A DNA stretch of 64,000 nt. Origin: Halieaceae bacterium. Its GTDB lineage: Bacteria; Pseudomonadota; Gammaproteobacteria; Pseudomonadales; Halieaceae. A model generated the notes under the pieces. The model saw only the letters and a program-made list of their open reading frames with translations. It made no database searches and was not told the DNA's origin. Shown piece by piece: positions 18,200 through 27,136 of the stretch. The first letter of the stretch is position 1. The number at the start of each line of letters is the position of its first letter. The stretch lies in the NCBI GenBank assembly GCA_902623175.1, contig CACNSR010000004.1, positions 1-64,000 of the forward strand. The letters run 5' to 3'. Position numbers and translations under genes: made by a program.

Positions 18200-18245
18200 G
18201 CACCAATAATGTGCATATTTTGCGTAAGGCGCACCATAATGTCGC
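18200..18245. promoter_or_regulatory. Paired NtrC-binding-like sites between the two glutamine synthetase genes
   Basis: Two sites resemble the NtrC palindrome GCACCA-N3-TGGTGC: GCACCAATAATGTGC (18200-18214) and GCACCATAATGTCGC (18231-18245). Both have a perfect left half and an imperfect right half. The centres are 31 bp apart, about three helical turns, as expected for cooperating dimers. They lie about 60-110 bp from the GSII -24 element and 120-165 bp from that of glnA, both normal enhancer distances. Confidence 0.75.
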
Positions 18246-18363
18246 GTTTTTGCCAGCACGCCCTTTATAATTGGGCCTCGCAGATGGCGCGTGCGCCCCT
18301 TGAAGGTTATTAAGGGCGCAAAAAAAAGACACACTGACGTTATTGCAAGCGCTATTCAGCGAT

Positions 18364-18379
18364 TGGCACACCGCTTGCA
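18364..18379 (+). promoter_or_regulatory. Sigma-54 promoter of glnA
   Basis: TGGCAC-ACCGC-TTGCA is an exact match to the RpoN -24/-12 consensus, with GG and GC ten bases apart. The predicted start near 18391 leaves about 70 bases of leader before the ATG at 18461, which is preceded by a GGAG. Confidence 0.93.
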
Positions 18380-18460
18380 AGTGACCGGCAGCCAAAGAGT
18401 GCCTAGGTACCCATCGACTATTGGCCCCAGCAAGCGCTGGGCGCTTCGGAGACACGCAAT

Positions 18461-19867
18461 ATGTCAGAGCACACGCTCAGCTTGATTAACACAAATGACG
18501 TCCGCTGGGTGGATCTCAGGTTCACTGATACCAGAGGGAAGGAGCAGCATGTCTCGATCCCTGCTGGTGCTGTAGATGAAGAATTCTTCGAGGGTGGCAA
18601 GATGTTTGATGGGTCGTCCATTGCCGGATGGAAAGGGATCAACGAGTCCGACATGATCCTCATGCCCGATGACAACACAGCAGTGCTGGACCCTTTCACT
18701 GACGACCCCACAGTGATTCTTCGTTGCAATATTGTGGAGCCTGCCACCATGCAAGGCTACGAGCGCGATCCGCGCAGCATTGCCAAGAAGGCTGAAGCTT
18801 ATTTGGCGTCAACCGGGCTAGGGGACACTGTGTTTTTCGGCCCCGAGCCAGAGTTCTTCGTTTTTGAGGACGTGAAATGGAATGCCGACATGAGCGGCGC
18901 CAGTTACGAGATCAGCGCTGAGGAAGCGGCCTGGTCCTCCAATCTTGACTTCGACGATGGCAACACCGGCCATCGGCCGAAGGTTAAAGGCGGTTATTTC
19001 CCGGTGCCGCCCGTGGATTCACTGCACGATGTGCGCGCTGCGATGTGCTCCGCAATGGAACAGATGGGGTTGGATGTGGAAGTGCACCATCACGAAGTAG
19101 GCACCGCTGGTCAGTGTGAGATCGGGGTCAAATTTAACACGCTAGTATCGAAAGCAGACGAAGTGCAGATCCTGAAATACTGCGTCCTAAACGTCGCACA
19201 CGCCTATGGAAAGACCGCCACCTTTATGCCTAAGCCTCTAGTCGGGGACAACGGCTCGGGAATGCACGTACACCAGTCCATAGCGAAGGAGGGAGAAAAT
19301 ACGTTCGCGGGAGAAGGCTATGCGGGGCTGTCTGATACCGCGCTCTTTTACATCGGCGGCATCATCAAGCACGCGCGGGCACTTAACGCCTTCACCAATG
19401 CTTCCACTAACAGCTACAAGCGGTTGGTGCCAGGCTTCGAAGCACCCGTCATGCTGGCCTACTCAGCGCGCAATCGATCCGCATCGATTCGCATCCCTTT
19501 CGAGCCTTCAGCAAAGGGCAAGCGCATCGAGGTGCGCTTCCCCGATCCTACCGCCAACCCCTATCTCGCTTTTGCCGCCATGCTGATGGCAGGCATCGAC
19601 GGTGTCCAGAACAAGATTCACCCGGGCGACGCTGCGGACAAGGATCTGTATGACTTGCCCCCAGAAGAGGCAGCGGATATCCCTACCGTCGCCTCTAGTT
19701 TGGAAATGGCACTGGATGCACTCGAGTCAGATAAGGGGTTCCTCACGGCAGGTGGCGTGTTCACGGAGGACATGATCGATTCTTATATCGAGCTTAAACG
19801 AGAGGAAGTGGAGCGTCTGAATATGACCACCCATCCTGTCGAATTTGACATGTACTACTCCGTTTGA
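18461..19867 (+). CDS. glnA: Glutamine synthetase type I
   Basis: The main ammonia-assimilating enzyme; dodecameric GSI-beta. The 468 residues match E. coli GlnA in length. Motifs include [50 protein letters not shown] and [12 protein letters not shown]. The regulatory tyrosine in [10 protein letters not shown] falls exactly at residue 397, so control by GlnE adenylylation is expected. It is transcribed from a sigma-54 promoter with NtrC-like sites upstream and is followed by ntrB and ntrC. The 150 bp after its stop contain NtrC-like palindromes rather than an obvious terminator. Confidence 0.98.
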   Translation: MSEHTLSLINTNDVRWVDLRFTDTRGKEQHVSIPAGAVDEEFFEGGKMFDGSSIAGWKGINESDMILMPDDNTAVLDPFTDDPTVILRCNIVEPATMQGYERDPRSIAKKAEAYLASTGLGDTVFFGPEPEFFVFEDVKWNADMSGASYEISAEEAAWSSNLDFDDGNTGHRPKVKGGYFPVPPVDSLHDVRAAMCSAMEQMGLDVEVHHHEVGTAGQCEIGVKFNTLVSKADEVQILKYCVLNVAHAYGKTATFMPKPLVGDNGSGMHVHQSIAKEGENTFAGEGYAGLSDTALFYIGGIIKHARALNAFTNASTNSYKRLVPGFEAPVMLAYSARNRSASIRIPFEPSAKGKRIEVRFPDPTANPYLAFAAMLMAGIDGVQNKIHPGDAADKDLYDLPPEEAADIPTVASSLEMALDALESDKGFLTAGGVFTEDMIDSYIELKREEVERLNMTTHPVEFDMYYSV

Positions 19868-19887
19868 GGGTACCTATCAGCAACGAA

Positions 19888-19907
19888 GCGCACCCAATAC
19901 AGTGCGC
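19888..19907. repeat. Inverted repeat just after glnA, possible second NtrC-like site
   Basis: GCGCAC and GTGCGC arms surround an 8-base centre 20 bases after the glnA stop. The GCAC...GTGC spacing is one base longer than an NtrC site, and no T-run follows. It may be a weak NtrC site or a transcript-end hairpin. Confidence 0.4.
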
Positions 19908-19948
19908 GACATTCATCCCACGTGGTATTTGGGTGGCAAAGCGGTGAC

Positions 19949-19963
19949 GCACCAATTTGGTGC
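19949..19963. promoter_or_regulatory. Perfect NtrC-binding palindrome upstream of the DUF4124-like gene and ntrBC
   Basis: GCACCAATTTGGTGC matches the NtrC consensus GCACCA-N3-TGGTGC at every defined base. It lies 55 bp before the next gene start. In E. coli an NtrC site at the glnL promoter limits ntrBC expression; similar autoregulation is inferred here. I could not identify a convincing -35/-10 pair around it. Confidence 0.82.
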
Positions 19964-20017
19964 GCCTGGAGTGATTGTGCTTTCTAAACCAGCGCAAAAT
20001 TTAACAGTACGCAGACA

Positions 20018-20386
20018 ATGACCCAATTGCAGCGACAAGCCGAGACGTGGCCTGCCATCAGTCGGATACTAGCTGGCGCTATCTGCCTAGCACCTGGCTC
20101 CCCCCTGCTGACGCAACCGGTATGCAGTTTGACGGATGCAGATGGCGACGTCGCCTTCACCGACACGCCGCCGCTCTCTGGCGACAGCACGATTGAAGAG
20201 CACTCCGTTCAGGCGCTCAAACCGGCCAAGCCCAACCAGACAACGCTAGCCCCTGCCTCGCTTGCAGATGCTAAGGAGTCCACTTTCTGCGACACGCGGA
20301 TTGTGAGCCCTGCCGAGAACGGCGCGCAACTCGACGCATCTGCCGCCAGCACGGTCTATGGGCTGCGACCCAGCGTGAACAGTTAA
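20018..20386 (+). CDS. DUF4124-like small protein between glnA and ntrB
   Basis: A 122-residue protein from an ATG at 20018. After a modest hydrophobic stretch (about residues 13-32) comes CSLTDADGDVAFTDTPP, resembling the DUF4124 core (tyrosine/cysteine, D-x-x-G, FTDxPP). The rest is polar and low-complexity, rich in Ala, Ser and Thr. DUF4124 proteins are commonly encoded between glnA and ntrB in gammaproteobacteria; their role is unknown. The signal peptide is weak, so export is uncertain. It ends 4 bp before ntrB. Confidence 0.7.
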   Translation: MTQLQRQAETWPAISRILAGAICLAPGSPLLTQPVCSLTDADGDVAFTDTPPLSGDSTIEEHSVQALKPAKPNQTTLAPASLADAKESTFCDTRIVSPAENGAQLDASAASTVYGLRPSVNS

Positions 20387-20390
20387 CAAA

Positions 20391-21473
20391 ATGGCTGCTG
20401 AATCCTTGATGGACCTCTCTGCCGACTACCATCTCGATCTACTAGCCACCGGGGTCATTCTGCTGGACGCCAACCTGCACATTCGCGAGTTGAACCTGTC
20501 GGCGGAGAACCTGCTTGAGGTCTCCGCCAGTCGCGCGTTAGGTAGCCCTATTGAGGAACTACTGGATGAATCCAACGAGTGGTACCCGCTCCTTCATCAG
20601 GCGTTGGCCGACAATTACCCCATGGTGCGCCGCGCGATTCCGCTCACGACTCGGACAGGACAGGAACGGACCGTCGATCTGACGCTGAGTCCCATTGCAG
20701 GGAAAGTCGCTTCCCGGTGTCTCTTGGTGGAAATGACCATGATTGATCGACTGCAGGCCATCAGCCGCGATGAAAGCGAATGGCAAGCACAGGCCACATT
20801 GAAAGAAATTATGAAAGGCGTAGCACACGAGGTGAAAAATCCGCTGGGTGGTATTCGTGGCGCCGCACAGCTACTCGCAGGAGAGCTCGCCAACCCAAAT
20901 TTGCAGGAATACACTGACATCATCATCTCTGAGGTCGACCGGCTACGCACGCTGGTTGACCGCATGCTGGGCCCCAAAGAGCGCCTGGAATCAGAGCCGA
21001 TCAACATTCACGAGGTGACGGAGCACGTTCGGCATTTGATTGAGGCCGAAGCCAAAGGCGGGCTCAGCATCGAACGTGACTACGATCCCAGCCTGCCCAG
21101 CTTTCTGGCCGACGCGGGGCAGCTGACCCAGGCCGTGCTGAATCTAGTTCGCAATGCCTGGCAGGCCTGTGGGGATGGCGGGTTGATCACACTGAAAACT
21201 CGGGTGTATCGACAGTTTACGGTCGGCGGCAACCGACACAAGCTGGTGTGCGCACTGCACATATCGGATAACGGCCCAGGCGTCCCGGACGATTTGCTCC
21301 CCATGCTATTTTTGCCGATGGTAACCGGTAACGCCAAAGGCACCGGACTCGGACTATCGATCGCACAGCGAATCGCCAACCAACACGGCGGATTGATTCA
21401 AGTACAGAGCGTGCCCGGCGACACCTGCTTCACCCTGTTATTGCCGATGGAGCCCTCAGATGCCGATGACTGA
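20391..21473 (+). CDS. ntrB: Nitrogen regulation sensor histidine kinase/phosphatase NtrB
   Basis: Phosphorylates NtrC when nitrogen is short and dephosphorylates it with PII when nitrogen is ample; cytoplasmic. The 360-residue protein has an N-terminal PAS domain (about 12-120), the phospho-acceptor His146 in GVAHEVKNPLGGIRG, the N-box LNLVRNAWQA, and G-boxes DNGPGVPDDL and GTGLGLSIA. No membrane segment is seen. Its 3' end overlaps ntrC by 14 bases. An alternative start is the ATG at 20409. Confidence 0.96.
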   Translation: MAAESLMDLSADYHLDLLATGVILLDANLHIRELNLSAENLLEVSASRALGSPIEELLDESNEWYPLLHQALADNYPMVRRAIPLTTRTGQERTVDLTLSPIAGKVASRCLLVEMTMIDRLQAISRDESEWQAQATLKEIMKGVAHEVKNPLGGIRGAAQLLAGELANPNLQEYTDIIISEVDRLRTLVDRMLGPKERLESEPINIHEVTEHVRHLIEAEAKGGLSIERDYDPSLPSFLADAGQLTQAVLNLVRNAWQACGDGGLITLKTRVYRQFTVGGNRHKLVCALHISDNGPGVPDDLLPMLFLPMVTGNAKGTGLGLSIAQRIANQHGGLIQVQSVPGDTCFTLLLPMEPSDADD

Positions 21474-22872
21474 CCAGGTATGGATCGTTGATGACGACAG
21501 CTCAATCCGGTGGGTAATGGAAAAAGCCCTTTCCCGAGCGGGCCTCAACTGCCGCGCCTTTGAGACAGGCGACGACGTGCTGGAAGCGCTGACCCAGGAA
21601 GAGCCATTGGTGGTGGTGAGTGATATTCGCATGCCCGGCATGGATGGCATCACCCTGCTATCCAGGCTCAAATCGCAGCAGCCCGACCTACCCGTCATTA
21701 TCACCACGGCGCACTCAGATCTCGACAGCGCGGTGAACTCCTATGAGGAGGGGGCATTCGAATACCTACCTAAGCCGTTTGATATCGAGGAGATGGTTGC
21801 CACCGTGACCCGCGCGCAGTCCCAACGGACTCAGTACGATCAGTTCGATGAGGGCCAAGGCAGTAACCCATCTGCAGAAATTATTGGCAACGCGCCGGCA
21901 ATGCAGGAAGTGTTCCGCGCGATTGGCCGACTTGCCCAGAGCCACATTACGGTGCTGATCAACGGCGAGTCCGGCACCGGCAAAGAGCTGGTGGCGCGCG
22001 CATTGCATCGCCATAGCCCCCGCGCCAGTTACGCGTTCGTTGCACTCAATATGGCCGCTATTCCTCAGGAACTGATGGAGTCGGAACTCTTTGGTCACGA
22101 AAAGGGTGCGTTCACTGGCGCCAACAGCCGGCGTGAAGGCCGATTCGAACAGGCCCGCGGCGGCACGCTGTTCCTCGATGAAATCGGAGACATGCCGGCT
22201 GCAACTCAGACTCGCTTGTTGCGCGTGCTTCAGGACTGTGAATTCTTTCGTGTCGGCGGCGTCGACTCGATCAAGGCAGACGTGCGGATCATCGCTGCGA
22301 CCCACCAGAAGCTGGAATCACTGGTTGAAACCGGAGCGTTTCGTGAAGACCTTTTCCACCGGCTCAATGTGATTCGCATCCATGTGCCGAAACTCTCTGA
22401 GCGCCGGGAGGACATCCCAAGACTGCTGACGCATTTTTTAACCGCCGCCAGCGCAGAGCTCGATGTGGAGACAAAGACGCTGTCAGAGGATGCACTTCAA
22501 GTGCTGACCCAATTGCCGTGGCCGGGCAATGTTAGACAGCTTGAGAACACTTGTCGGTGGCTCACTGTAATGGCAGCGGGACGTGAGGTGGTGTTGTCGG
22601 ACCTGCCGAAGGAGCTGTTGCAGAATCAGGACGAAATGCCCGAGATTGTCGCAGAAAGCTGGCACGAGCAGTTGGCGGGCTGGGCCAACCGGCAGTTGGC
22701 AGAAGGGCAATCCAACGTCTTGCGTCAGGCGCTGCCCCTGTTTGAATCAATCATGATTGAAGCGGCGCTTCAGCACACCGGCGGACGCAAGGCCGAGGCC
22801 GCGGAGCTACTTGGGTGGGGAAGAAACACCCTCACCCGCAAGCTGAAGGATCTGGACTTACCGGCCACCTGA
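21460..22872 (+). CDS. ntrC: Nitrogen regulation response regulator NtrC
   Basis: Sigma-54 activator of nitrogen genes. The 470-residue protein has a receiver domain with phospho-acceptor Asp55 (VVSDIRMPG) from this start, an AAA+ domain with Walker A GESGTGKE (169-176) and the sigma-54 contact loop GAFTGA (216-221), and a C-terminal Fis-type helix-turn-helix ([19 protein letters not shown]). A start at the third codon (21466) would put Asp at 53. It is expected to act at the palindromes at 18.2 and 19.95 kb. Confidence 0.97.
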   Translation: MPMTDQVWIVDDDSSIRWVMEKALSRAGLNCRAFETGDDVLEALTQEEPLVVVSDIRMPGMDGITLLSRLKSQQPDLPVIITTAHSDLDSAVNSYEEGAFEYLPKPFDIEEMVATVTRAQSQRTQYDQFDEGQGSNPSAEIIGNAPAMQEVFRAIGRLAQSHITVLINGESGTGKELVARALHRHSPRASYAFVALNMAAIPQELMESELFGHEKGAFTGANSRREGRFEQARGGTLFLDEIGDMPAATQTRLLRVLQDCEFFRVGGVDSIKADVRIIAATHQKLESLVETGAFREDLFHRLNVIRIHVPKLSERREDIPRLLTHFLTAASAELDVETKTLSEDALQVLTQLPWPGNVRQLENTCRWLTVMAAGREVVLSDLPKELLQNQDEMPEIVAESWHEQLAGWANRQLAEGQSNVLRQALPLFESIMIEAALQHTGGRKAEAAELLGWGRNTLTRKLKDLDLPAT

Positions 22873-22881
22873 GCGGTGGCC
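22863..22881. terminator. Stem-loop spanning the ntrC stop codon
   Basis: A perfect 7 bp inverted repeat, GGCCACC and GGTGGCC, with a TGAGC loop includes the ntrC stop codon and lies before the convergent secB end at 22889. No T-run follows, so it is a possible bidirectional terminator or 3'-end structure only. Confidence 0.45.
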
Positions 22882-22888
22882 TGGGGTA

Positions 22889-23407
22889 TCAATGAGTCGT
22901 GCCCTCAGGAGCCGCCTCGCCACCTTCACCCGCTTCACCCGCCTCGGCGGCCTGCTGCGCGACCGCCTGACGGAACAGAGCGTCGAAGTTCACCGGCGCA
23001 ATCATCAGCGCAGGGAACCCACCTTTAACCACCAGGTTGTCGACCGCCTCACGGGCGTAGGGGAACAAAATAGTTGGTGCGACGGTCGAGAGTAATTGCC
23101 GCAGCGCATCGCTCTCGATGCCGGCAACGAAGAAAATACCCGCCTGCTGTACTTCGACCAGAAAAGCGGTCTGCTCTTCCAGCTTGGCCGTGATCGTCAG
23201 CGTTAAGACCACCTCGTGATTACCTTCCTCATCCACCCGACTGCTTTTAGTGTTGAGGTCTACATTCACGGCCGGCTTCCACTCCTGGCGGAAGACGTTC
23301 GGCGTCATCGGAGACTCGAAGGAAATATCCTTAGTGTAGATCCGCTGGGTTACAAATTGCTGCTGTGCGGCTGCTTCCTGAGCGGCTGCTGTTCCTTCTT
23401 CAGCCAT
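22889..23407 (-). CDS. secB: Protein-export chaperone SecB
   Basis: Keeps preproteins unfolded and passes them to SecA. The 172-residue protein has the SecB core (QQFVTQRIYTKDISFESP, LTITAKLEEQTAFLVEVQQAGIF, LFPYAREAVDNLVVKGGFP, INFDALF-like PVNFDALFRQ). The C-terminal tail is Gly/Glu-rich and lacks an obvious SecA zinc-binding partner motif. The order secB, then grxC and the rhodanese upstream on the same strand, is conserved in gammaproteobacteria. Confidence 0.97.
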   Translation of the reverse strand: MAEEGTAAAQEAAAQQQFVTQRIYTKDISFESPMTPNVFRQEWKPAVNVDLNTKSSRVDEEGNHEVVLTLTITAKLEEQTAFLVEVQQAGIFFVAGIESDALRQLLSTVAPTILFPYAREAVDNLVVKGGFPALMIAPVNFDALFRQAVAQQAAEAGEAGEGGEAAPEGTTH

Positions 23408-23451
23408 GCTGGCTCTCCTTCTTTATCAAAGTCGTGGCAGATGCCTTGTAA

Positions 23452-23703
23452 CTACCCAAGCAGGGGGTCCAACCCGCCTGAGCGCTCAAGAGCATACAAC
23501 TGGTCACAACCACCAATATGTTGTTCGCCAATCCAAATCTGCGGCACCGAGGTTTGTCCGGCCCGCTCGGCCATCTGCTGTCGCGTAGCGGGATCGCCAT
23601 CTACCGGTATTTCCTTATACGAAACCCCTTTTTGATCGAGCAGCGCTTTCGCCTGAATGCAGAATGGGCACCACCGCGTGGTGTAGATCACCACCTCACT
23701 CAC
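23452..23703 (-). CDS. grxC: Glutaredoxin 3
   Basis: A small dithiol glutaredoxin that reduces disulfides using glutathione. The 83-residue protein has CPFC near its N-terminus (YTTRWCPFCIQAKALL), TSVPQIWIG and GGCDQLYAL. The GTG at 23703 is chosen because it overlaps the upstream rhodanese stop (GTGA) and gives the standard start; a longer frame would add 11 residues that do not fit. It is coupled to the rhodanese gene and lies 44 bp before secB. Confidence 0.95.
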   Translation of the reverse strand: MSEVVIYTTRWCPFCIQAKALLDQKGVSYKEIPVDGDPATRQQMAERAGQTSVPQIWIGEQHIGGCDQLYALERSGGLDPLLG

Positions 23704-24137
23704 TGGGTCACGACCGGAAGCTTTTGCGCATTCCATTCCATCATGCCGCCAGAAAGCTTTTGCGCCCGACTGAATCCCTGAGACCGGAGTGTCTTGGTTG
23801 CGGGGCCGCTTGACTGCCCCATTTTACACACCACGACCACTGGTTTTTCGCGGAATTTTTCCAATTCGGCGGCGCGATTAGCCAGTGCGGCAGCCGGTAT
23901 ATGAAGTGCGTCCGTAATATGACCGCGCGCGTAATCCGCAGCGTCCCGGATGTCGAGAAAGACCCCACCTTCGCTATTCACTAGCTGGACCGCCTCGTTG
24001 ATCGACAACGCCGGTCCCGCCTTGCGCGTCTCATGAAGCACTAGCATGGTGAGCGTCGTCGCCAACGCGGCTACTAAAATCCACTGCTCGCCAAGAAACT
24101 GAAAAATTAAATCTACTGACACGTTCTTTCTATCCAC
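23700..24137 (-). CDS. Membrane-anchored rhodanese-like protein (YibN type)
   Basis: A 145-residue protein with one N-terminal membrane segment (about residues 17-34) and a rhodanese domain with the active-site cysteine in VVVCKMGQSSG. It probably faces the cytoplasm and carries sulfane sulfur; the physiological acceptor is unknown. It is first of the rhodanese-grxC-secB set, as in E. coli yibN-grxC-secB. The GTG at 24137 or 24122 could be the start; neither has a strong ribosome-binding site. Confidence 0.9.
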   Translation of the reverse strand: MDRKNVSVDLIFQFLGEQWILVAALATTLTMLVLHETRKAGPALSINEAVQLVNSEGGVFLDIRDAADYARGHITDALHIPAAALANRAAELEKFREKPVVVVCKMGQSSGPATKTLRSQGFSRAQKLSGGMMEWNAQKLPVVTQ

Positions 24138-24360
24138 TGGGCAATCATCTGCTTAGCCGCACCTGCGTGGCCATATATGTATTGCGCTCATTCGGGGTTT
24201 ATTGCAATCGACTGACTACAATGAATTAAGAATCGACGTTACTGCACTGTCCAAGGGGCGCGAGTATATCGGTTCAACCGACCACCCTCCAGTCGGTAGT
24301 AGTGCCCGTCTTCGGGGGCGGGTTACAATACACGGGTTAGCTACCCGAGCCCTACACGCC

Positions 24361-25893
24361 GTGTCTACACCCCGACGCACCACGCTACTTGTCATTCTGG
24401 ATGGTTTTGGTCATCGCTCTGCCAGCGAGGACAACGCGATCCTTGCGGCAAAGACCCCCACTCTGGATCGCCTTTGGCGTGAGGCACCCCACACGCTAGT
24501 TTCAGGATCCGGGCTGGATGTGGGTCTCCCCGATGGCCAGATGGGCAACTCCGAAGTGGGCCATATGAGCCTCGGTGCGGGGAGGATCATTCACCAGTCC
24601 ATCACCCGCATCGACCAAGCCATTGCCAACGGCGAATTTGCCAACAATGCCACCTTCCTTAAGGCCATTGATAGGGCCGTATCAGCCGAAAGGGCAGTTC
24701 ATGTGATCGGCCTGCTGTCTCCGGGCGGCGTCCACAGCCATGAGAAACACCTATTTGAAGCTCTAAAACTCGCCGCAGAGCGAGGCTCGACAAAACTATT
24801 CTTGCATGCTTTTCTTGATGGCAGAGACACACCACCCCGCAGCGCTGCGGCCTCACTGGAGCGTACCGAAGCGCTCTTTAATACTCTTGGCATTGGGCGT
24901 ATCGCATCAGTTCATGGCCGTTACTGGGCCATGGACCGCGACAAAAACTGGGACCGCATCGAGAAGAGCTACTCGCTGTTGACGGAAGGAACGGCGAAGC
25001 GTCGTTACAGTAAGGCCATGAAAGCATTGGAAGCAGCCTACGCTCTAGGCGAAGACGACGAATTTGTAGCCCCTTGTCAGATAGGCGATCCCGTGGGGTT
25101 CTCAGATGGAGACGCCGTGCTATTCATGAATTTTCGTGCGGATCGCTCCAGACAACTAGCCGAGGCGCTGACGCAAACAGAGTTCTCCGGCTTCGACCGA
25201 GGATTGCGGCCTTCTGTGCATTTAGTCACGACCACTGAGTACGCTGGGTCGCTCGCTTGCCCAGTGGCTTTTCCAACCGAGAAGTTGAAGGACAGCCTGG
25301 GAGAAGTTCTGGCTGGTAAAGGACTAACGCAATTGCGAATTGCCGAGACTGAAAAATATGCACACGTTACATTTTTTTTCAGTGGTGGCCGGGAGGAGGC
25401 TTTTGAGGGTGAAAGCCGTATGCTGATTCCCTCACCCGATGTCGCTACATACGATCTACAACCGGAAATGAGCGCTCCCGAAGTCACCGATGCGTTGGTA
25501 GACGCATTAGAGGAGGGCCGCTATGACTTCATCGTCGTTAATTTTGCCAACGGTGACATGGTGGGACACACAGGACACTTTGATGCGGCAGTAGCTGCGG
25601 TCGAGACACTGGATGAGTGTTTAAGTCGAGTCGAAGCAGCACTTCTCGCGTTAGGCGGCGAGGGCTTGATTACCGCAGACCACGGTAACTGCGAGCAAAT
25701 GATAGATCACGACAACAACCAGCCCCACACGCAGCATTCTACCAACCCTGTACCCCTTATTTACCTTGGTAACGTGAATCGAAAACTGGATCCCAAAGGT
25801 GGCATCCTCGCCGACATCGCGCCCACGATTCTGGCCATGATGGGACTGGACGTCCCCGCTGCGATGTCGGGACGCAGCCTCCTCGAGCACTGA
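24361..25893 (+). CDS. gpmI: 2,3-bisphosphoglycerate-independent phosphoglycerate mutase
   Basis: Interconverts 3- and 2-phosphoglycerate in glycolysis using two Mn ions. The GTG at 24361 gives the usual 510 residues beginning STPRRTTLLVILDGFGHR. An open frame extends to 24202, but that extension is not family-like. Seen are the phospho-acceptor serine near residue 64 in GQMGNSEVGH, the FRADRSRQLAEAL and HTGHFDAAVAAVE segments, and the C-terminal TADHGNCEQM metal site. The gene is followed after 11 bp by envC, an arrangement found in many gammaproteobacteria. Confidence 0.96.
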   Translation: MSTPRRTTLLVILDGFGHRSASEDNAILAAKTPTLDRLWREAPHTLVSGSGLDVGLPDGQMGNSEVGHMSLGAGRIIHQSITRIDQAIANGEFANNATFLKAIDRAVSAERAVHVIGLLSPGGVHSHEKHLFEALKLAAERGSTKLFLHAFLDGRDTPPRSAAASLERTEALFNTLGIGRIASVHGRYWAMDRDKNWDRIEKSYSLLTEGTAKRRYSKAMKALEAAYALGEDDEFVAPCQIGDPVGFSDGDAVLFMNFRADRSRQLAEALTQTEFSGFDRGLRPSVHLVTTTEYAGSLACPVAFPTEKLKDSLGEVLAGKGLTQLRIAETEKYAHVTFFFSGGREEAFEGESRMLIPSPDVATYDLQPEMSAPEVTDALVDALEEGRYDFIVVNFANGDMVGHTGHFDAAVAAVETLDECLSRVEAALLALGGEGLITADHGNCEQMIDHDNNQPHTQHSTNPVPLIYLGNVNRKLDPKGGILADIAPTILAMMGLDVPAAMSGRSLLEH

Positions 25894-25904
25894 GCCCGCG
25901 CTCG

Positions 25905-27068
25905 GTGGTTCGTGTCTTCACGCTCTTCCTAGGACTGAGCAGCCGCTGTCTTGCCGTTTGGGCGGGCCTGTCAGCTGTGGCATGGTCACAGACGCCCAAC
26001 ACCCTCGAACAAACTGCGGAACAGATCGAGGCGCTGCATGCCGAAATCACGCTCATTCAAGCGCGACTGGCGTCTCAGGAAAGTGAACGCGACGCGCTAC
26101 AGGATGCATTGCGAGAGGCCGAGGTTCAAATCGGCGAGCTGGACCGAGAGCTGGGCGCGCTGGGCCGAGAACGTCGCGCGCTGCAGCAGGAGCTCAAAGT
26201 ACTCGATGCGGAAGGCAAACAGCTCCGCCAAGCCCAACGCCAGCGAACCGATACCATCGACGCCAGCATTCAACAGCTGTGGGTATTACAGCAGGGAGGC
26301 GGCTTCCGGGTCTGGCTCGGCAACCAAAACCCTCAGGACGTGGCCCGCAACCTTGCCTACTTCCAGACACTTATCGCAGCGCAGCAGCAGGCGATTGCAG
26401 AGTACGAGCTAGGTCTGGGAACCATCGCAGAGAACCGCAGCCGCATCGCCCAAGCCGAGACCGCACTTCGGCAACAGTCGGTGGCGACGGAGGCGACAAA
26501 AACGCTGCTCACAGACCAGCGTGAAACGCGACAAACGACACTCGCCCTGATGAACAAACAGGTGGAGGACGACCAACAAATACTGAGTGCGCTGGAGCGT
26601 GATCAGGTGCGTTTGAACGCGCTACTCAGTGAGCTGGAGACAGTTGTCGCAGCCAGTCCACCCGAGGCGCGAGTGCCCTTTGCCGACACTCAGGGCACGC
26701 TGGCCATGCCAGTGGAAGGCACGCTGAAAAACCGATACAGCGCGCGACGCAATGCGGATATTCGCTGGCGTGGATGGCTTATCGCGGCGGATGAGGGTGA
26801 GCCTGTGCGCGCTGTCCATGGCGGCGACATCATCTATGCCGACTGGCTTCGCGGTCAGGGCCTCTTAATGGTGGTGGATCACGGTGAGGGGTGGCTATCC
26901 CTTTATGCCCAGAACCACAGCCTGCTCCGAGGCGTGGGAGACCGAGTCAGTGCCGGCGACATCATCGCCAAAGCGGGCGCCAGTGGTGGAAGCGAGATGT
27001 CTGGTCTGTATTTTGAAATCCGGCACCACGGCGAGCCCGTCGATCCTGGCAAGTGGATACCTCGCTGA
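25905..27068 (+). CDS. envC: EnvC-type murein hydrolase activator (degenerate LytM)
   Basis: Periplasmic activator of cell-division amidases. The 387-residue protein starts with GTG at 25905. It has a short export signal (about residues 5-28, ending AWSQ), a long coiled coil (about 30-250, rich in Glu/Gln/Leu/Arg) and a C-terminal M23/LytM domain. The zinc ligands expected of an active M23 enzyme are not conserved: RGWLIAADEG, SLYAQNHS and FEIRHHGEPVDP replace them. This favours an EnvC-like, non-catalytic role. It sits between gpmI and ctpA, the common gammaproteobacterial order. Confidence 0.92.
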   Translation: MVRVFTLFLGLSSRCLAVWAGLSAVAWSQTPNTLEQTAEQIEALHAEITLIQARLASQESERDALQDALREAEVQIGELDRELGALGRERRALQQELKVLDAEGKQLRQAQRQRTDTIDASIQQLWVLQQGGGFRVWLGNQNPQDVARNLAYFQTLIAAQQQAIAEYELGLGTIAENRSRIAQAETALRQQSVATEATKTLLTDQRETRQTTLALMNKQVEDDQQILSALERDQVRLNALLSELETVVAASPPEARVPFADTQGTLAMPVEGTLKNRYSARRNADIRWRGWLIAADEGEPVRAVHGGDIIYADWLRGQGLLMVVDHGEGWLSLYAQNHSLLRGVGDRVSAGDIIAKAGASGGSEMSGLYFEIRHHGEPVDPGKWIPR

Positions 27069-27136
27069 GATCCAATCGGATAATCGGGTACCATTAGCAG
27101 CTCAAGGATTTGAGGCCTCACCCTCGGGACATTTTC

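Noticed and set aside
19931-19950. Possible sigma-54 promoter before the DUF4124-like gene
   Set aside because: TGGCA is present, but the base pair ten positions after GG is AC, not the required GC.
24202-24360. N-terminal extension of the phosphoglycerate mutase frame
   Set aside because: The 53 added residues do not resemble the family, and the GTG at 24361 gives the normal length. Two short GC hairpins in this stretch fit a leader better.
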